Shown here: positions 45,058 to 56,330 of the stretch, piece after piece
Position numbering within the stretch: position 1 is the first letter of the stretch
Layout: every line of letters starts with the position of its first letter
Origin: Acheta domesticus
Lineage: Eukaryota > Arthropoda > Insecta > Orthoptera > Gryllidae
Assembly (NCBI GenBank): GCA_031308135.1
Contig: JAHLJT010000631.1
Coordinates: 147,179,708 to 147,243,707 of the forward strand
Reading direction: 5' to 3'
DNA: 64,000 nucleotides
The notes under the pieces: generated by a model
The model's database searches: none
What the model saw: the letters and a program-made list of their open reading frames with translations, nothing else
Told to the model about the DNA's origin: nothing
Translations under genes and position numbers: made by a program

Positions 45058-45611
45058 CCTTCACCTCAATCCCCCTGTTTAGGCCGGTCAGCTCTGCACT
45101 GTCCACTCAGCTCGACGCCGCCGTCGCCGCGTCAGCTCCCTGGGCAGCCGCCCCCGGCGCCGTCGTCCTCGGCGGCGTACTTGGACCCCGGTGTCGTCAC
45201 GTCCACCAGCACTGTCAGCAGCCTCGCGCCGCCCTACACCCGCGCCTCCGGAATTTGCTGTGTCCAGCACTGCCGCCACGCACTCGCACTTTCAGGCACT
45301 CAATACTTAGCATATAATTACCAATTTTTATACTTTCTCCGATTTCTACTAAGCTGGAACCCCCTACTTTTACCAATTACTGATCTCTCGCTTCCTTTTC
45401 TCAACTGTCAGTCCCATTCGTCATTTTCAAATACGTATACTTCAACACTTTTCTATTCGTTTATACGGAGCGACCTGTCACTACGTCCGCACCGCTTGAC
45501 AACTCGACTGCGACTGAGGTATGTCTCATTTTCGTTAAAATTCCTGATATTTCGAAAATGAAAAAGTTGAAAAAAGTTTCGTTGTCTTCCTACAGCTAAA
45601 ACATTGAAGAT

Positions 45612-45892
45612 CAGTGGCGGCTCGTGCTTAGGTTGCATGGTTCCACAACCCCCAGGAATAAGATCTCATAATATCTTAAGAATATCGATTTTCCTTTTAA
45701 TTTGGCAGTGAGGGAAGCACTGCGCTTTGTTTTGCTTCGGAGAGTGTTTTGCTTCGGAGTTATACTCAGTGCAACTGAAAACTGAAGCACTGATCTAGGC
45801 CAAAATCCAAAGATTTGTACATGGTTTTCTTGTAATGTCATCTTAGGTTCAATAATATTGTTCATCTCACCTTAAAGTACAGACTAATGTGG
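45612..45892 (+). mobile_element. hAT-like terminal sequence preceding duplicated segment copy 2
   Basis: It begins CAGTGGCGGCTCGTG, resembling the left end of the hAT-type element at 14124. It interrupts element E copy 6. No inverse end or 8-bp duplication was found, so its extent is unknown. The duplicated segment after it may be part of the same element. Confidence 0.4.
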
Positions 45893-47785
45893 CGTCTGAA
45901 CCTACTTCCGGTCAGAACAATTAACTTTCGAAACTATGAATTTGATGGCCTTCTGCCATCAAATGATAGAATTCAAACAGTTGATTGTTGTCCTTCTCTG
46001 TCAGGGTCAGGCTCTTTGCCATGGAAGTCTTTTACTTTCCCGAATACGTACGTATATACGGAGTAATAAACGTAGTGTAGGGAAAGTTATGTAATGCTGC
46101 GGAAATCGATTTCGAGATTTCAACGGAAATACAGGTTTTGGGGTCCTCTGATACCAAAAATTTGGGTCTTTTCAAAAGGTCCGTCCGTCTGTCCGTCTCT
46201 CATATGTGCAATTTCTTCCAAAATGGATATTTCCCGGTCTATCTGCGTCCACTCGTGGCGCCTCGATTTTGAAAAACTTTCTTCAAAATTTGAGGGTACT
46301 TTACATGAAGGCCCCCGGACATTTTCAAAACTTTCTCATAAACGACTCCAAATTATTTTTTTTAAATGCTTGTAACAATAGAGTAAAATACATGTATTAA
46401 GGTGACGTAAGTCCCATTTTCACGGTTAACTCCAAAGGTCCCATTTCCTTGGTTGTTGTACAAATTGAGTTCTTTCATTAAAGTCATGTACATTTTTTAC
46501 TAAGTTTTGGGCAATATTGCATGCAATATTTGAAACTTTAAAAAATTACAAAAAGCAGATTTTCTTAAAAACGGCTTCAGATGTTTTTTTTTAACTTTTG
46601 GTAAAGATAGTGCTAAATATGCTCTATGAGATGACATTAACCCCATTTTCCTTTATTCTTTTGTTTTTTCAAAAATTGCAAAACTGTAGTTTTTTTACTT
46701 GTTTCTCACGTTGTTAATATTTTTTATTAGTGGTGATTTGTTCACATTATCATATTAATGACTACATGTGCTTTAAATAATGTCAAATAAAGTTTCTCGA
46801 AATTAAATAGTTTTCTGTGAAAAGTTGCTCAAATTGCGCATTTTCAGAAACGCTCAAACGCCATTTTCTCGAAAATGGTTTCAAATTTTTTGTTCAAACT
46901 TTTCGAACGGATAGTGTTAATTGCACTCCTTAATATGGCGTAAAGTAAATTTGGGAGTATTTTTTGTGTTTTTTCAAACATTACAAAAATATAATTTATT
47001 TTTGAAAGTTCTCTCATTCGCTTAAAAAGTACATTTACAGCAATTTGTAAACACCATTGAATTCGTGAGTGATTTCTTGAAACCGCTCCAAATTTTTCAA
47101 CGAAAATTGCCATTTAAGACGAGGCTTAATTGTTTTTATATTCTTAAAATAATAGTTTTGTTCTACTATTGGAAAACCGAAAACTTAAGAAAATGTCGAA
47201 AAAATGTATGCGATAGATGTAGTCGAAAAACGTGTTGGGCGGGGATAGATAGCAGCTGTCAAGAGTATTGGCAAGTCCGAAAAGCTAGCTGAGACTAAAG
47301 GAAACAGAAAAATAATACGAGAAAGTCTGTGCCATTCTGTAGCTTCAGTAGTTTAGCTATGTGATAATCCTTCTGTCTTGTCTGTCGTTAGAGTGAAACA
47401 TCTCATCCGTAAACGAGGATGAATTGAGTGCACTACTAATTGAAATACGACTTCGTTTTCGAATAATGTAATTGATAAGTGTTTTGTGCGAATAAAAATA
47501 TAACCTTAAAAGTGCTCTTGAAAAAATATATGTGTTAATTACACTGTTAAACTGTTTATCCTAACACTGTATTAGTATTCCTTGTGTTAATAACGTTTGA
47601 AAGTATCAGACACAAAATAATGGAAGAATTTTAATAAAATGAGTAATATTAGCAACGAGGTGTAATTAATTATGTAGTTCATGATTAATTCTTCCATTTC
47701 CTTACAGATACTTCCTCTGCTGGTCTTAATTCTTCTAAGATAAATGTATCGATATGTCAGTTGGAGGAAGTACTATACTTAGAAA
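45893..47785 (-). repeat. Duplicated segment, copy 2 (interrupted by element E copy 7)
   Basis: 45893-46034 and 47352-47785 together align to 430-965. The break corresponds to about base 575 of copy 1 (gtgttttatg). The shared minus-strand words MRCFTLT.D.TEGLS and DNNQL.EF remain in frame on either side of the insertion. The paralogue at 430-965 thus provides an empty site. Confidence 0.7.
46035..47351 (-). mobile_element. Element E copy 7 (1.32 kb) with defined target duplication
   Basis: It runs from ctttcccgaatacgtacgtatat to gccattctgtagcttcagtag. TTTA is found at 46031-46034 and 47352-47355, and once in the empty paralogue. This fixes the element ends and a short A/T-rich duplication. 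It is shorter than copies 2, 4 and 5, with deletions in the microsatellite half. Confidence 0.85.
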
Positions 47786-47981
47786 AATATTTTATTGAAT
47801 CAGAAACCAGAGAAATACTATCCTCATAAATAGGTCGTTTAATAATGTTATATAGTAGTATTGATTTTCACGACTGTGGTTACATTGAATCATATAGTAA
47901 ATACACTGATTTAAGTAATTAGAACTCTCAAGATCAACTTCTACACTTTTCCATTAGGCACGTATTTGAAGTAAGTTCTGA
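47786..47981. other. Unassigned spacer
   Basis: No feature seen. Confidence 0.3.
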
Positions 47982-48399
47982 CTACCATACCCGTACGAGG
48001 ACTCTCGCATGTTAAGCCCCGCCCTTTCTTTATCCATTTGTCTTTTTCATTAAGAATGAATGTTGTTAATGAAACGGGTTTATTTGTTTAAAAATGTATA
48101 AATGTAACTTCTAATGTACTTACATAATATCAAACAAAAATTAAAATGCAAATAATGTTGGAAACAAATTTTAATAAAAGTTTATTCGACATTATAGAGC
48201 GATGTTCTTGGAACCATTCATTCTTCTTTAAAAACATTTCAAGAAATTATTTAATCTTCCTTGATCCGAAATTCTCTCAGACCTTGATTTTAAGAAAGTT
48301 AACTTGGAGAAAAAAAGAAATTACTTGAACCTTCATGGAAACTCACAGATACCACTACTGACCTCTCTCTAAATGACTTACAAAAAATATATCATCTAA

Positions 48400-49105
48400 A
48401 TAAGGTTGGATAACAAAAGTACAAGAATTTATCAATAAATACATCGTCTATCATAAAATATGTACTAAGGGCATCAAAAACAACATTGGAACGTTTGCTA
48501 TTGTAACTACTCAAGAAATAGAAATAAACCACCAACTAAATTCGTATGCTAATTCCTCCGCAGCAGAATGATGCTCCCTGCTAGCAGCCTTCAAGCTAAT
48601 CAAATCACTAAACTCCAAAAAGTTCATTGTGTTCTCCAGTTCCCTCGAGGAAATAAGTACTATAAACAGCAACCATCCTAGAATGAAATGATAATTTTAA
48701 TGGTATCATTGATTGCGTAATTTCTCTCGATGAAGAAATGACCATCGCTGTCACTGCAGGTGCCATTGAAATTTCGAGACACATTCGTGGTCTGTTGGAA
48801 ACATTTATTGAACCAAAAGCAAAATATCTGGTTCGAAAGATGGAAATCGATGAAGGCAAGTAAAACACACAAAAAAGTCTCGAAAATTATGTCTCTAAAA
48901 CTATTCAAAGATTTCTCACGGAAAGATCATGTTATCATTTCAAGACTGAGAACAGAACATTCTCAATTAACGCATACTCACCTAATAACTGGAAAAAATT
49001 CCTTCTAAATGTGATAATTGCAGATCTTCTAAATGTAAAACATATTAAATTTACTGCCCTCTGCAGAAAAACAGCAGGCAAAAAACACATATTAGAAGAC
49101 AAACA
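48400..49105 (+). pseudogene. I-clade retrotransposon RNase H region relic
   Basis: The plus strand reads FAIVTTQEIEINHQL, SSAAE*CSLLAAFKLIKSLNSKKFIVFS (RNase H, with the AE pair before a stop), then KDHVIISRLRTEHSQLTHTHL and CDNC. This RNase H plus C-terminal zinc signature matches the relic at 22465-22745 but is a separate copy. Several stops and shifts are present. Confidence 0.7.
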
Positions 49106-49477
49106 TTATAACTAGACTTCGGATTTCTAAAAATTGTGGTTTCAGGTGCCCAAATAGGTCCTAAAAAGTAGGGAAATATGTCTTGAATAGGCACAATAAA
49201 TACAAATTTTAAGCATCACGCCATGCAAAACACGGTGATTTATTAAACACAATGTTTTATTTCAAAACACACTTAAATACGTATAAGACAATATTGTCAT
49301 TCAACAATCACTCTAAAGAGGATATATTTGCTTTTATTCTATTTAAAAAGAGAAACCATTTGCGGATTAAATCTTATAGAGAGAACTGCTTCACGTTATT
49401 TTAAAATGCCTGATAGTTCTTTCAGAACCGTGTATCTAAGATTTTGGACGAGCACCATTTTTAGTATTTAGAAATAA
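49106..49477. other. No gene recognised
   Basis: AT-rich DNA between the I-clade and RTE relics. Confidence 0.35.
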
Positions 49478-50362
49478 TTGGGGGTCGAAGGTTGACCAGG
49501 GCCCTGATGGGGTAGGTCAATGCCCATAGGCCTACACTACTAAATGCCCCCCTGTAATTGAGTACTCCCACAGAAGAGTTTTGAGAACAGTGGTCAAAGG
49601 CGGAGTATGGTCATCGAGCCCAGTCTCTCTCCTCCTCGTGGTGGCTCTGAGGAAAAACGCGGACAGTAGCTAATGAGAGAGCGAGTCTCCCGCGCCTTAA
49701 AACGGGAACACTAGACTAAGGGAAGGAAAACCCTAACAGAAAACCAAAGGCGGAAGGAGCTCTTCAGGTATAGCCAGTTCTTCAAGGGGGAAAATCCTAA
49801 AAAAATCCTGCAGGCCCAAGACAACAAGGTTGGCAGCCCCAAACACCGTGCTAACCCTGCGCAGCGCCCGTAACGCAGCCAGGGGACTTACTGACAAGCA
49901 AAGTTGTAATAAGCCGAACCGACATGACAAACTTGGCAAGAAAATGGTACAACTCTTAATAGGAACACATAATGTTAGAGTCCTTAACAACAAAGAAGCT
50001 GAACTCCTGGAGGAAATGAAAAGAAAGAAAGCAAACATCATGGTTATAACAGAAACAAAAAATAAATTAAATGGTTCGAAAGATATAGACGATCATTTAC
50101 TTATATATCACGGAGTAGAACAGAGCAAAAGAGCGGTGGCAGGAGTTGCCATTATCATAGACAATAAATGGAGGAAAAATAAACACAGTTATACATTTGT
50201 GTCAGAAAGAATCCTTTCCTTCAGAATTACAATAAAAAGGGGATTTCTAACTATAATTGGAGTGTATGCACCAGAAGAAAGAAGAAAAACAGAAACTAAC
50301 AAATTTTAGAAAGAGCTTCTTCTGGTTATTGACAAAACAAACCCGAATGATTACTTAGTTTT
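49478..50362 (+). mobile_element. RTE-type retrotransposon 5' fragment
   Basis: A GC-richer leader (49478-49830) is followed by an endonuclease. The fragment is cut at 50362, where truncated element E copy 8 begins. The RT and 3' end are absent. Confidence 0.7.
49944..50362 (+). pseudogene. RTE-type AP endonuclease (truncated)
   Basis: ATG 49944 opens a frame with LLIGTHNVRVL, IMVITETKNK, VAGVAIIIDNKW, SERILSFRI and GFLTIIGVYAPE. The HNVR asparagine and TET glutamate are the catalytic N and E motifs, and the GVYAPE wording is typical of RTE and craniofacial-development-protein-2-like proteins. A stop lies at 50307, after which the same frame continues (VIDKTNPNDYLVL). The D.N and SDH motifs are missing because the element is cut. 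Confidence 0.75.
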
Positions 50363-50972
50363 AAGCAGAACAAATTTTATTTGAAGAAAAAATCTCTATC
50401 CTCAATTTTGTAGCTGGAGAAAGACGCTGAATAAAATTCAATCTTTTACAATTTTCGAAAATTCAGAGTTATCAGTGAAAATCGGACCTATGCCATGGTA
50501 ATAAGTGTATTTTACTCTATTCATACAAGAAATTTAAAGAAAAACTTTGGAGACGTTTTTGAGAAATTTTTGAAAATCCCTGGGGGGCTTCATTTAAAGA
50601 ACCCCCAGATTTTGAAGAATCTTTTTCAAAATCTCAAAGCTTTGACTAGAATCAGATCGACCGGGGAAATCGTACGTATGGTTTAGGCGCTAGCAGTGTT
50701 CACAGACGGACAGACAGACGGACGGACGGACGGACGTTTTCCTTTCAATTGTTTTTTTGGTATCAAGGACCTAAAAAACAGGGTTTCTGGCAACACCACG
50801 TGTTGGGGATTTTTTTTCTTAATTTAGCAACTGGTTTTCTCCACTCTTTCCTTTTCACGGCCCGGCAATTAATTTTTTTCCGCCGAAAATTGGCCATTTT
50901 TTCGCGCAGCATTACATAACGTTCCCTGTACTACGTGTATGACTCCGAGTATACGTACGTATACGGGAAAGT
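50363..50972 (+). mobile_element. Element E copy 8 (3' part)
   Basis: It begins within the family at gcagaacaaattttatttgaag and ends with gtatacgtacgtatacgggaaagt. The microsatellite at about 50703-50735 is long (GACA and GACG units). It separates Helitron C from the RTE fragment. Confidence 0.85.
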
Positions 50973-51441
50973 AAAAACAATAAAACTAATATTTTAACCT
51001 TTAAGTACTAAATACCATTTGTTCCCGTTAGAAGCAGTTTAGTAGGCTTAGACTTCGCTTCGGCACATGGAAATGTTGCTCGAACGATGTTCTGGCATTG
51101 AATATCTTAACGGATCGATACCTTGAGTTTAATATGAAACGGTGTATTATTTAAAATATGAGTTTGCAGTTGGGCGTTGATGTACTTATTTCTGGATACC
51201 GCCAACCTTTAAATCGTGCGTTTGGACTGCAATTGTTGGCAGTTTTCGACTGATTTGCCTTATTGTTTATATAATTTTTAATTTTGTTGCTTTTTTAAAT
51301 TATTTCCCATAGTATTGTAGGCTAACGCGTTTTGATATTTGTTTTCCATTTATTTCAAGCTATTTTACTTCAGCTAATTTAAAAAGTTTGTTCTTTTGAG
51401 TTGCATCATAGCACAAGATTTCCCCTACTGCCTCTGTGTAC

Positions 51442-54400
51442 CCTAGGGTGGCCCTTATTATAATGGGGTGACATTTTTTACATTATTTTAAGTGCACACC
51501 CTTTACTTTTTTCCTTTTACCATAATTTTGAAGTATACCAAGTATTACTCCATTATAAAAAGTGTATCACGTGCCTCATCGAGCTTGAATGAATGAAGAT
51601 AAGCGGATGGGAATGCGGAAAAATAAGCATTTAAAAATATGTATTTACTCACATAAATTATATATATATAATTTTGCTACCGTTATCAAATAAATTATTA
51701 AATGTCTTTATTAAACAGGTGTGTGAAAAAATAGTTTTAATAATATATTTTCAATTATATTTTCTTTTAAGAGTAACTTTCTTACTGTTAGGGTATTGCT
51801 TTCTGTGGTCTTCTACACACTGGAGTATAAATTGTTTTTGCTCTTCATTCACTGTTAAGAGTCCGTTAAAATCCTGCATCAATTTCACCCCTCTTTCTGC
51901 TACATCATTAACAACATTGAGATTCCGGAACGTTTCTTGTGCTTTCAAATAAGAATCATTTATATCCCAGAGATCTGGGCTATGATTCGGAAAGCCAATA
52001 TCAACATCCAATTTCGTTAATAGATTTAAACTTTTGTGGGAAATAAAATTATCTATTGTTTTTTCTGGAAGCAAAAACAGCAAAGTTATTTTAATAATAT
52101 ATCGAAATTTCGAATGACATAATTTGCAAATATTTATTAGAACACACAGTTCACCATTTTAAAATTATAAATTTGACGGTCTTATGAAATCAATGAAAAA
52201 TGTTTAATGAAAGTATTCTAAATAAATAAAAAGGTCATTATTATTAGTCTTATCTAAGAGGAGGGAAGCTTCATTAGGATGAATGATACATCTCCTTTCA
52301 GTGAAAAAGACTTTCCCGTTTCAAATTTTCTATGATGCCCTTTTTGGATGTAATACTAACATTTTTATCAAAAATTGCTAAAATACTTGACTCTTCATTT
52401 AAATACCACAGATGATTGCAAAATTTCTGTAAAGCATTTGACGAAATTCCCTTATTTATTTTTTCATATATTTTCAATTTTTTTAAAAACATTAAATCAT
52501 TCAATGGTGCTCTCACTGCTGATGAACTTTCCAACCAAGCTTTAACATACACTGTCACAAGAAACAAACAAATGTTTTTCAGACTTTTCTCTTCACACAC
52601 TGTTAAATCCAATTGCTCTCTATACAAAAATATTTTAAAGCAATAAATTGCTTTTGCCATCAACTGAGCATGGTGCAATGCCCCTGGTGGTCTAATTTTG
52701 ATAGTTGAGTCCGAGTTCCTTCCAATAAAATCTATACACATTTCAACAAGCTCCCGATAATCGTGCTTCAATTTTTCATTTTTCAGTGCATTAAAAAGAT
52801 AATTCACATTACTCAGTATTTCGCTTTCACCACAAATTTCATTCAAGTATTTATATCCATCTACATAATATTCATTTGCCAAATTATTCCATTTTTCTCT
52901 GAACTTTTTGAAGAAAATAATATCTGGACCACTATTCACATGAGGTAACTCATGTTCGAAAACACTTCGTAGCACTAATTCATATATGTGGTGACGACAT
53001 GGAAAATATATCATCTTTCGTTCTTCAAACTGCTCTAGAAATGTTATTGCACCGTTGAAACGACCAGTGTTGGAACTGATTGTGTCAGAACAAAGAATCT
53101 GAACCTTATCTTCTCATCCCCAATCTTTTAGAACATTCCAGACAGCCATAGCTTGCTCCTTTCCGGAAGAATTTTCTAATTTAGGCACTCCAAGCAGCTT
53201 TTCTTGACCATTATACGAAACAATGATAGGTAGCCTTTCAGTTTTTAAACCTCTGACATTTAAAGCAGGTAGCAATTTGCCATCCCAATGAACAGACACA
53301 TAAATAGGTTCTTTCTCTTTAAATAATTCTTTAATCTTAGTAGCCTTCTTCTTACGAAATATTCCCGATATCTTTGGATCGTATTTAGATTGATTGCTAG
53401 TTCATCTACGTTATGTTCTAAAGACTCAGCTGCGGCTCCGAGAATAAAAACGGCATTTCTCTGGCTAATGTGGCATCGATCGAGCACTGCCATCAATTTT
53501 TCAGTTAAAAAACATTTCCTGCCGCGTTTTTTCGAAGTTTCAACATTTCTCATTTTTAAACTCATCTCTCCATTGAGGTTTTCTTCAAGAAAGGTCTGGT
53601 TAATGTTTGATGAAGGTCCAGATTGATCAGAAATATCTTCAACATCTGACGAATCTTCGGAAGAATCTACACAAATATCAGTAACATCAGAAGTACATTG
53701 AGTCTTAGCCCGTCTGTTCTCATTTTCCCTAAGTCTCAATAATGCCCTTTCTTCACGCTTTGCTAGCTTCATATCGACTCCCCCAAGACATCCCCTTCGC
53801 CCCGGCTCTCTTTGTCTGAGTAAGAATGTTTTATCTTCTTCAATGTTTATCATTTCTAAAGCTTTCGCGTGATCAATGTCAAATAAATTATTTAAGTCTG
53901 AAATAAACTTACGTTCATGTTCTTTCTGCGTGTCGGACGAACGATTGGAATTTTTTGAAGATTGTGCCAGTAAGAGTACATCTATATACTTTTTTCTACA
54001 CAATGAGGAGTTGCTCTTGTAGGAATCCTGGCCTTCTCCCAAAAAATTAGGCATTCTCGCACTACTAAATTTGCACTTTCACGCAGGGGCAGTTTTACCT
54101 CACGTAAGTTATAAAATAGCACGAATGGGACCTGTGGGTTTGATGGTAGTTTGCTTCCAGTAATTTGGTGACATTCACTGCCGTTTAAATAAATGTTTTG
54201 ATCGCCACTTCTCAAATTAGAAGCCATAATTTCACTCGCAGTTCACTCGGACAGCGTCTAGACTTGACTGTGGCCCTGGCAGGGCGGAGCGCAACGTGAA
54301 TGAACAAGTTACTACGTGCACAGGCGGTACTTCCCACTTCAGCGGCGATGAGGCACGGGTTACCAAACTCTGATTTAAACAAATGAGGCCTTAAATTTTT

Positions 54401-54474
54401 CCTTGTAATAAAAGGGAAAAAATGGGGGTGCGCAAACTGAAATTAAAATATCAACAAATAAGGGCCACCCTAGG
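51442..54474 (-). mobile_element. DNA transposon with perfect 18-bp inverted ends, unassigned superfamily (3.03 kb)
   Basis: The ends are CCTAGGGTGGCCCTTATT (51442-51459) and its exact reverse complement (54457-54474). They lie inside Helitron C; joining the flanks restores the Helitron sequence gtacccgtgcga. The target duplication is either TAC (51439-51441 and 54475-54477) or, if one terminal base is flank, GTACC. The single multi-part transposase gene runs on the minus strand. Neither the termini nor the duplication match a superfamily I can name with confidence. Confidence 0.88.
51751..54227 (-). pseudogene. Transposase of unassigned family, RNase H-like fold suspected
   Basis: The start is ATG 54227. 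Segments in order: VVRECLIFWEKARIPTR (54130); an acidic, serine-rich stretch (53700-53600); GRKCFLTEKLMAVLDRC; VHWDGKLLPALN (53290); SDTISSNTGRF (about 53075) and FPCRHHIYEL (53005); RPPGALHHAQLMAKAIY; and at the end NDVAERGVKLMQDFN (51890). The two D motifs, C..HH and the late E resemble the D-D-[C..H]-E layout of hAT and P transposases with a helical insertion; this is inference. Lesions: a one-base loss in an A run near 53995, a frameshift near 53345 and a TGA at 53114. The 215-bp gap at 52084-52297 ends in a pyrimidine-rich acceptor (ttccag) and may be an intron. Confidence 0.8.
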
Positions 54475-55586
54475 TACCCGTGCGACAACTCTCGCATGTT
54501 AAACCCCACACTCATCCCTATTCTTCTATTTCCATTCTAGAGGGAATGTTGTTAACGAAACGTATTTATTTGTTTAAAAATGTATGAATGTAACTTGCAA
54601 TGTACTAACACAATATCAAATAAAAATAAAAACAATGCAATTGACATTTTCAATTCAGATTCATTCAATATCATGGAGAGTTTTCTTGGTACAATTCACA
54701 ACACTTCCTTAAGTACAACATTTGAAGTAATTATTCAATATTCTTTGGCAGTTGTCTTTTAGCTTTTCTTGATAGTCACAAAAAATGATAGCTTTTTACT
54801 TTTGAGAAAGCTGGGTGTCTAAACCCACTGACTTGAAAGTTTCATCGAATCACTTCATATAACGAAAATACTGGTAAAGGTAAAACAACAAACATGGTCT
54901 TGACTCTTCACTGTACACCTACATCCCTCAACAATTAAGTACACAGCACGTATAGACCACGGCAAAATGTTAAGTAAATGGTTTCACTACACGCATAAGA
55001 AATAATCTTCATAGGCATCAAACTACTATAATAGTACTTCTAGTTGTTGCTGGAGAGCAAATCGTGAATTAATGTTCGTGCAAATAAACCTGATCAGATT
55101 GCATAAACTACGGTGTATATAGAAAGCGTAAATATGATATGGAGGAATTAATGCCTTCTAAAAGTGCCACAAAAATGGCTACAAGCAACATGGGCCGAAA
55201 TATTTAGATGGAATTGGTGGTATCGAAACGTCGAACCAAAATTTATTTGAATGTCCAAGAATGTCTCATCTTGTAGATTGTGGTGTGAAAAACGTGTCTT
55301 TGAGCCCTTGGGTCTCTAAATTTTAGTTTTTAAGGCCCTGGAACACATTGTTTACGAGTTATTTGACGATATACATTTGAAAACATTCACAAATTTTGCG
55401 GATTGCATTTCACAGGAATATTTAGATGCTACTTTTTTTTAACAAATCCTTCATATTTTTAAAATCAATGTGCAATTCGTCAAGTCTCCGTGAAATTTTC
55501 TTTCGTTAGAGACCTCATTTATAAACATTGGTTGCGTGTGAGAGCCGTAATGGAAAGGTATTCAACTGAAATAATATAAGAGACGA

Positions 55587-56330
55587 TAGACAAACAAGCA
55601 GTACAGATTTCTTATTAAATCACTAACTCAGTCACGCAACTGATAAGAATTGTATATTTATAGTAGGTAAGCGAGGAAATTTTGTAGACTTATTATTATG
55701 AAATTTTCAATAAGTAATCCTTAAAGCATTTGACAGAGACAAAGAGTATAATAAATATATTATGAATTATAGATAATGGTTTCAAATAGTATCAAATAGT
55801 AACAATAAATAAATAACAATAAATAAGTTATTAGACATTTCTATGTATAACCTGATATTAAACTTTTCCAGTTTTTTATTGCAGTAGCATGCTTAACAAA
55901 TGTGTTAATGCCAGTGAGAGAGAACTTTCTTGCCATATGAGCTGAGATGTTTTTTTTATTTTTTGCATCTGCTTATGATACTGTAACTGAGATCACACCC
56001 ACCTATAAACAGACAAAATTGTAATAAATATAATTACATTTCGTAAAGTGATTATGTTAATTATCTTTAGCAACAATTAATCTCTAATTATGGAAAGTTT
56101 CTTATAAACAGTTTACAAATATACAACTGGTAGCACAAATGGAATTTACTTACCTCCAATAATTTCGTTACCCACAATGTATCAAAGTTGTGATTGGCAC
56201 GTTTTCCTTCAGCCATTAATTGTTTCCATAATCGGCAACGTACAAACATTTCCAGTAAAATAATTTTGAATTCATGTGATTTTTACCAAATAACAGGTTT
56301 ATGTGTCCTGGGTTGAGCCATTTCAATCTT
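55587..56330. other. No gene recognised
   Basis: AT-rich spacer. Confidence 0.4.

Larger units (their letters stand above)
40873..45512 (-). mobile_element. Near full-length CR1-like LINE (4.64 kb)
   Basis: On the minus strand it has a GC-rich 5' leader (45510-45060), ORF1 (45057-43870), ORF2 with endonuclease and RT (43800-41040) and a 3' end in short tandem repeats (GATA on the plus strand, 40873-40888) instead of poly(A). Tandem-repeat tails are typical of the CR1/L2 group. All domains are present, interrupted only by several single-base shifts, so it is a fairly young copy or carries sequencing errors. Confidence 0.85.
40506..45611 (-). mobile_element. Element E copy 6, diverged, split by a CR1-like LINE
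   Basis: 40506-40872 aligns to the end part of the family (ccagttgctaaattta, then gtctgtctgtccgtctg), and 45515-45611 aligns to the next part (ttttcg..., then ctacagctaaaacattga). In copy 5 these two places are adjacent (about 39235-39350). The 4.64-kb LINE between them therefore inserted into this copy. Confidence 0.65.
47982..55586 (-). mobile_element. Helitron copy C, broken up by later insertions
   Basis: The 5' end is A|TCGTCTCTTA at 55586, aligned with copies A and D. The sequence runs 55586-54475, jumps the DNA transposon to 51441-50973, then reaches element E copy 8. A terminal module with hairpin lies at 47982-48264 and ends GTAG|T, a one-base change from CTAG. Between 48265 and 50362 are I-clade and RTE relics. 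That all pieces belong to one original copy is inferred from order and orientation. Confidence 0.65.
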
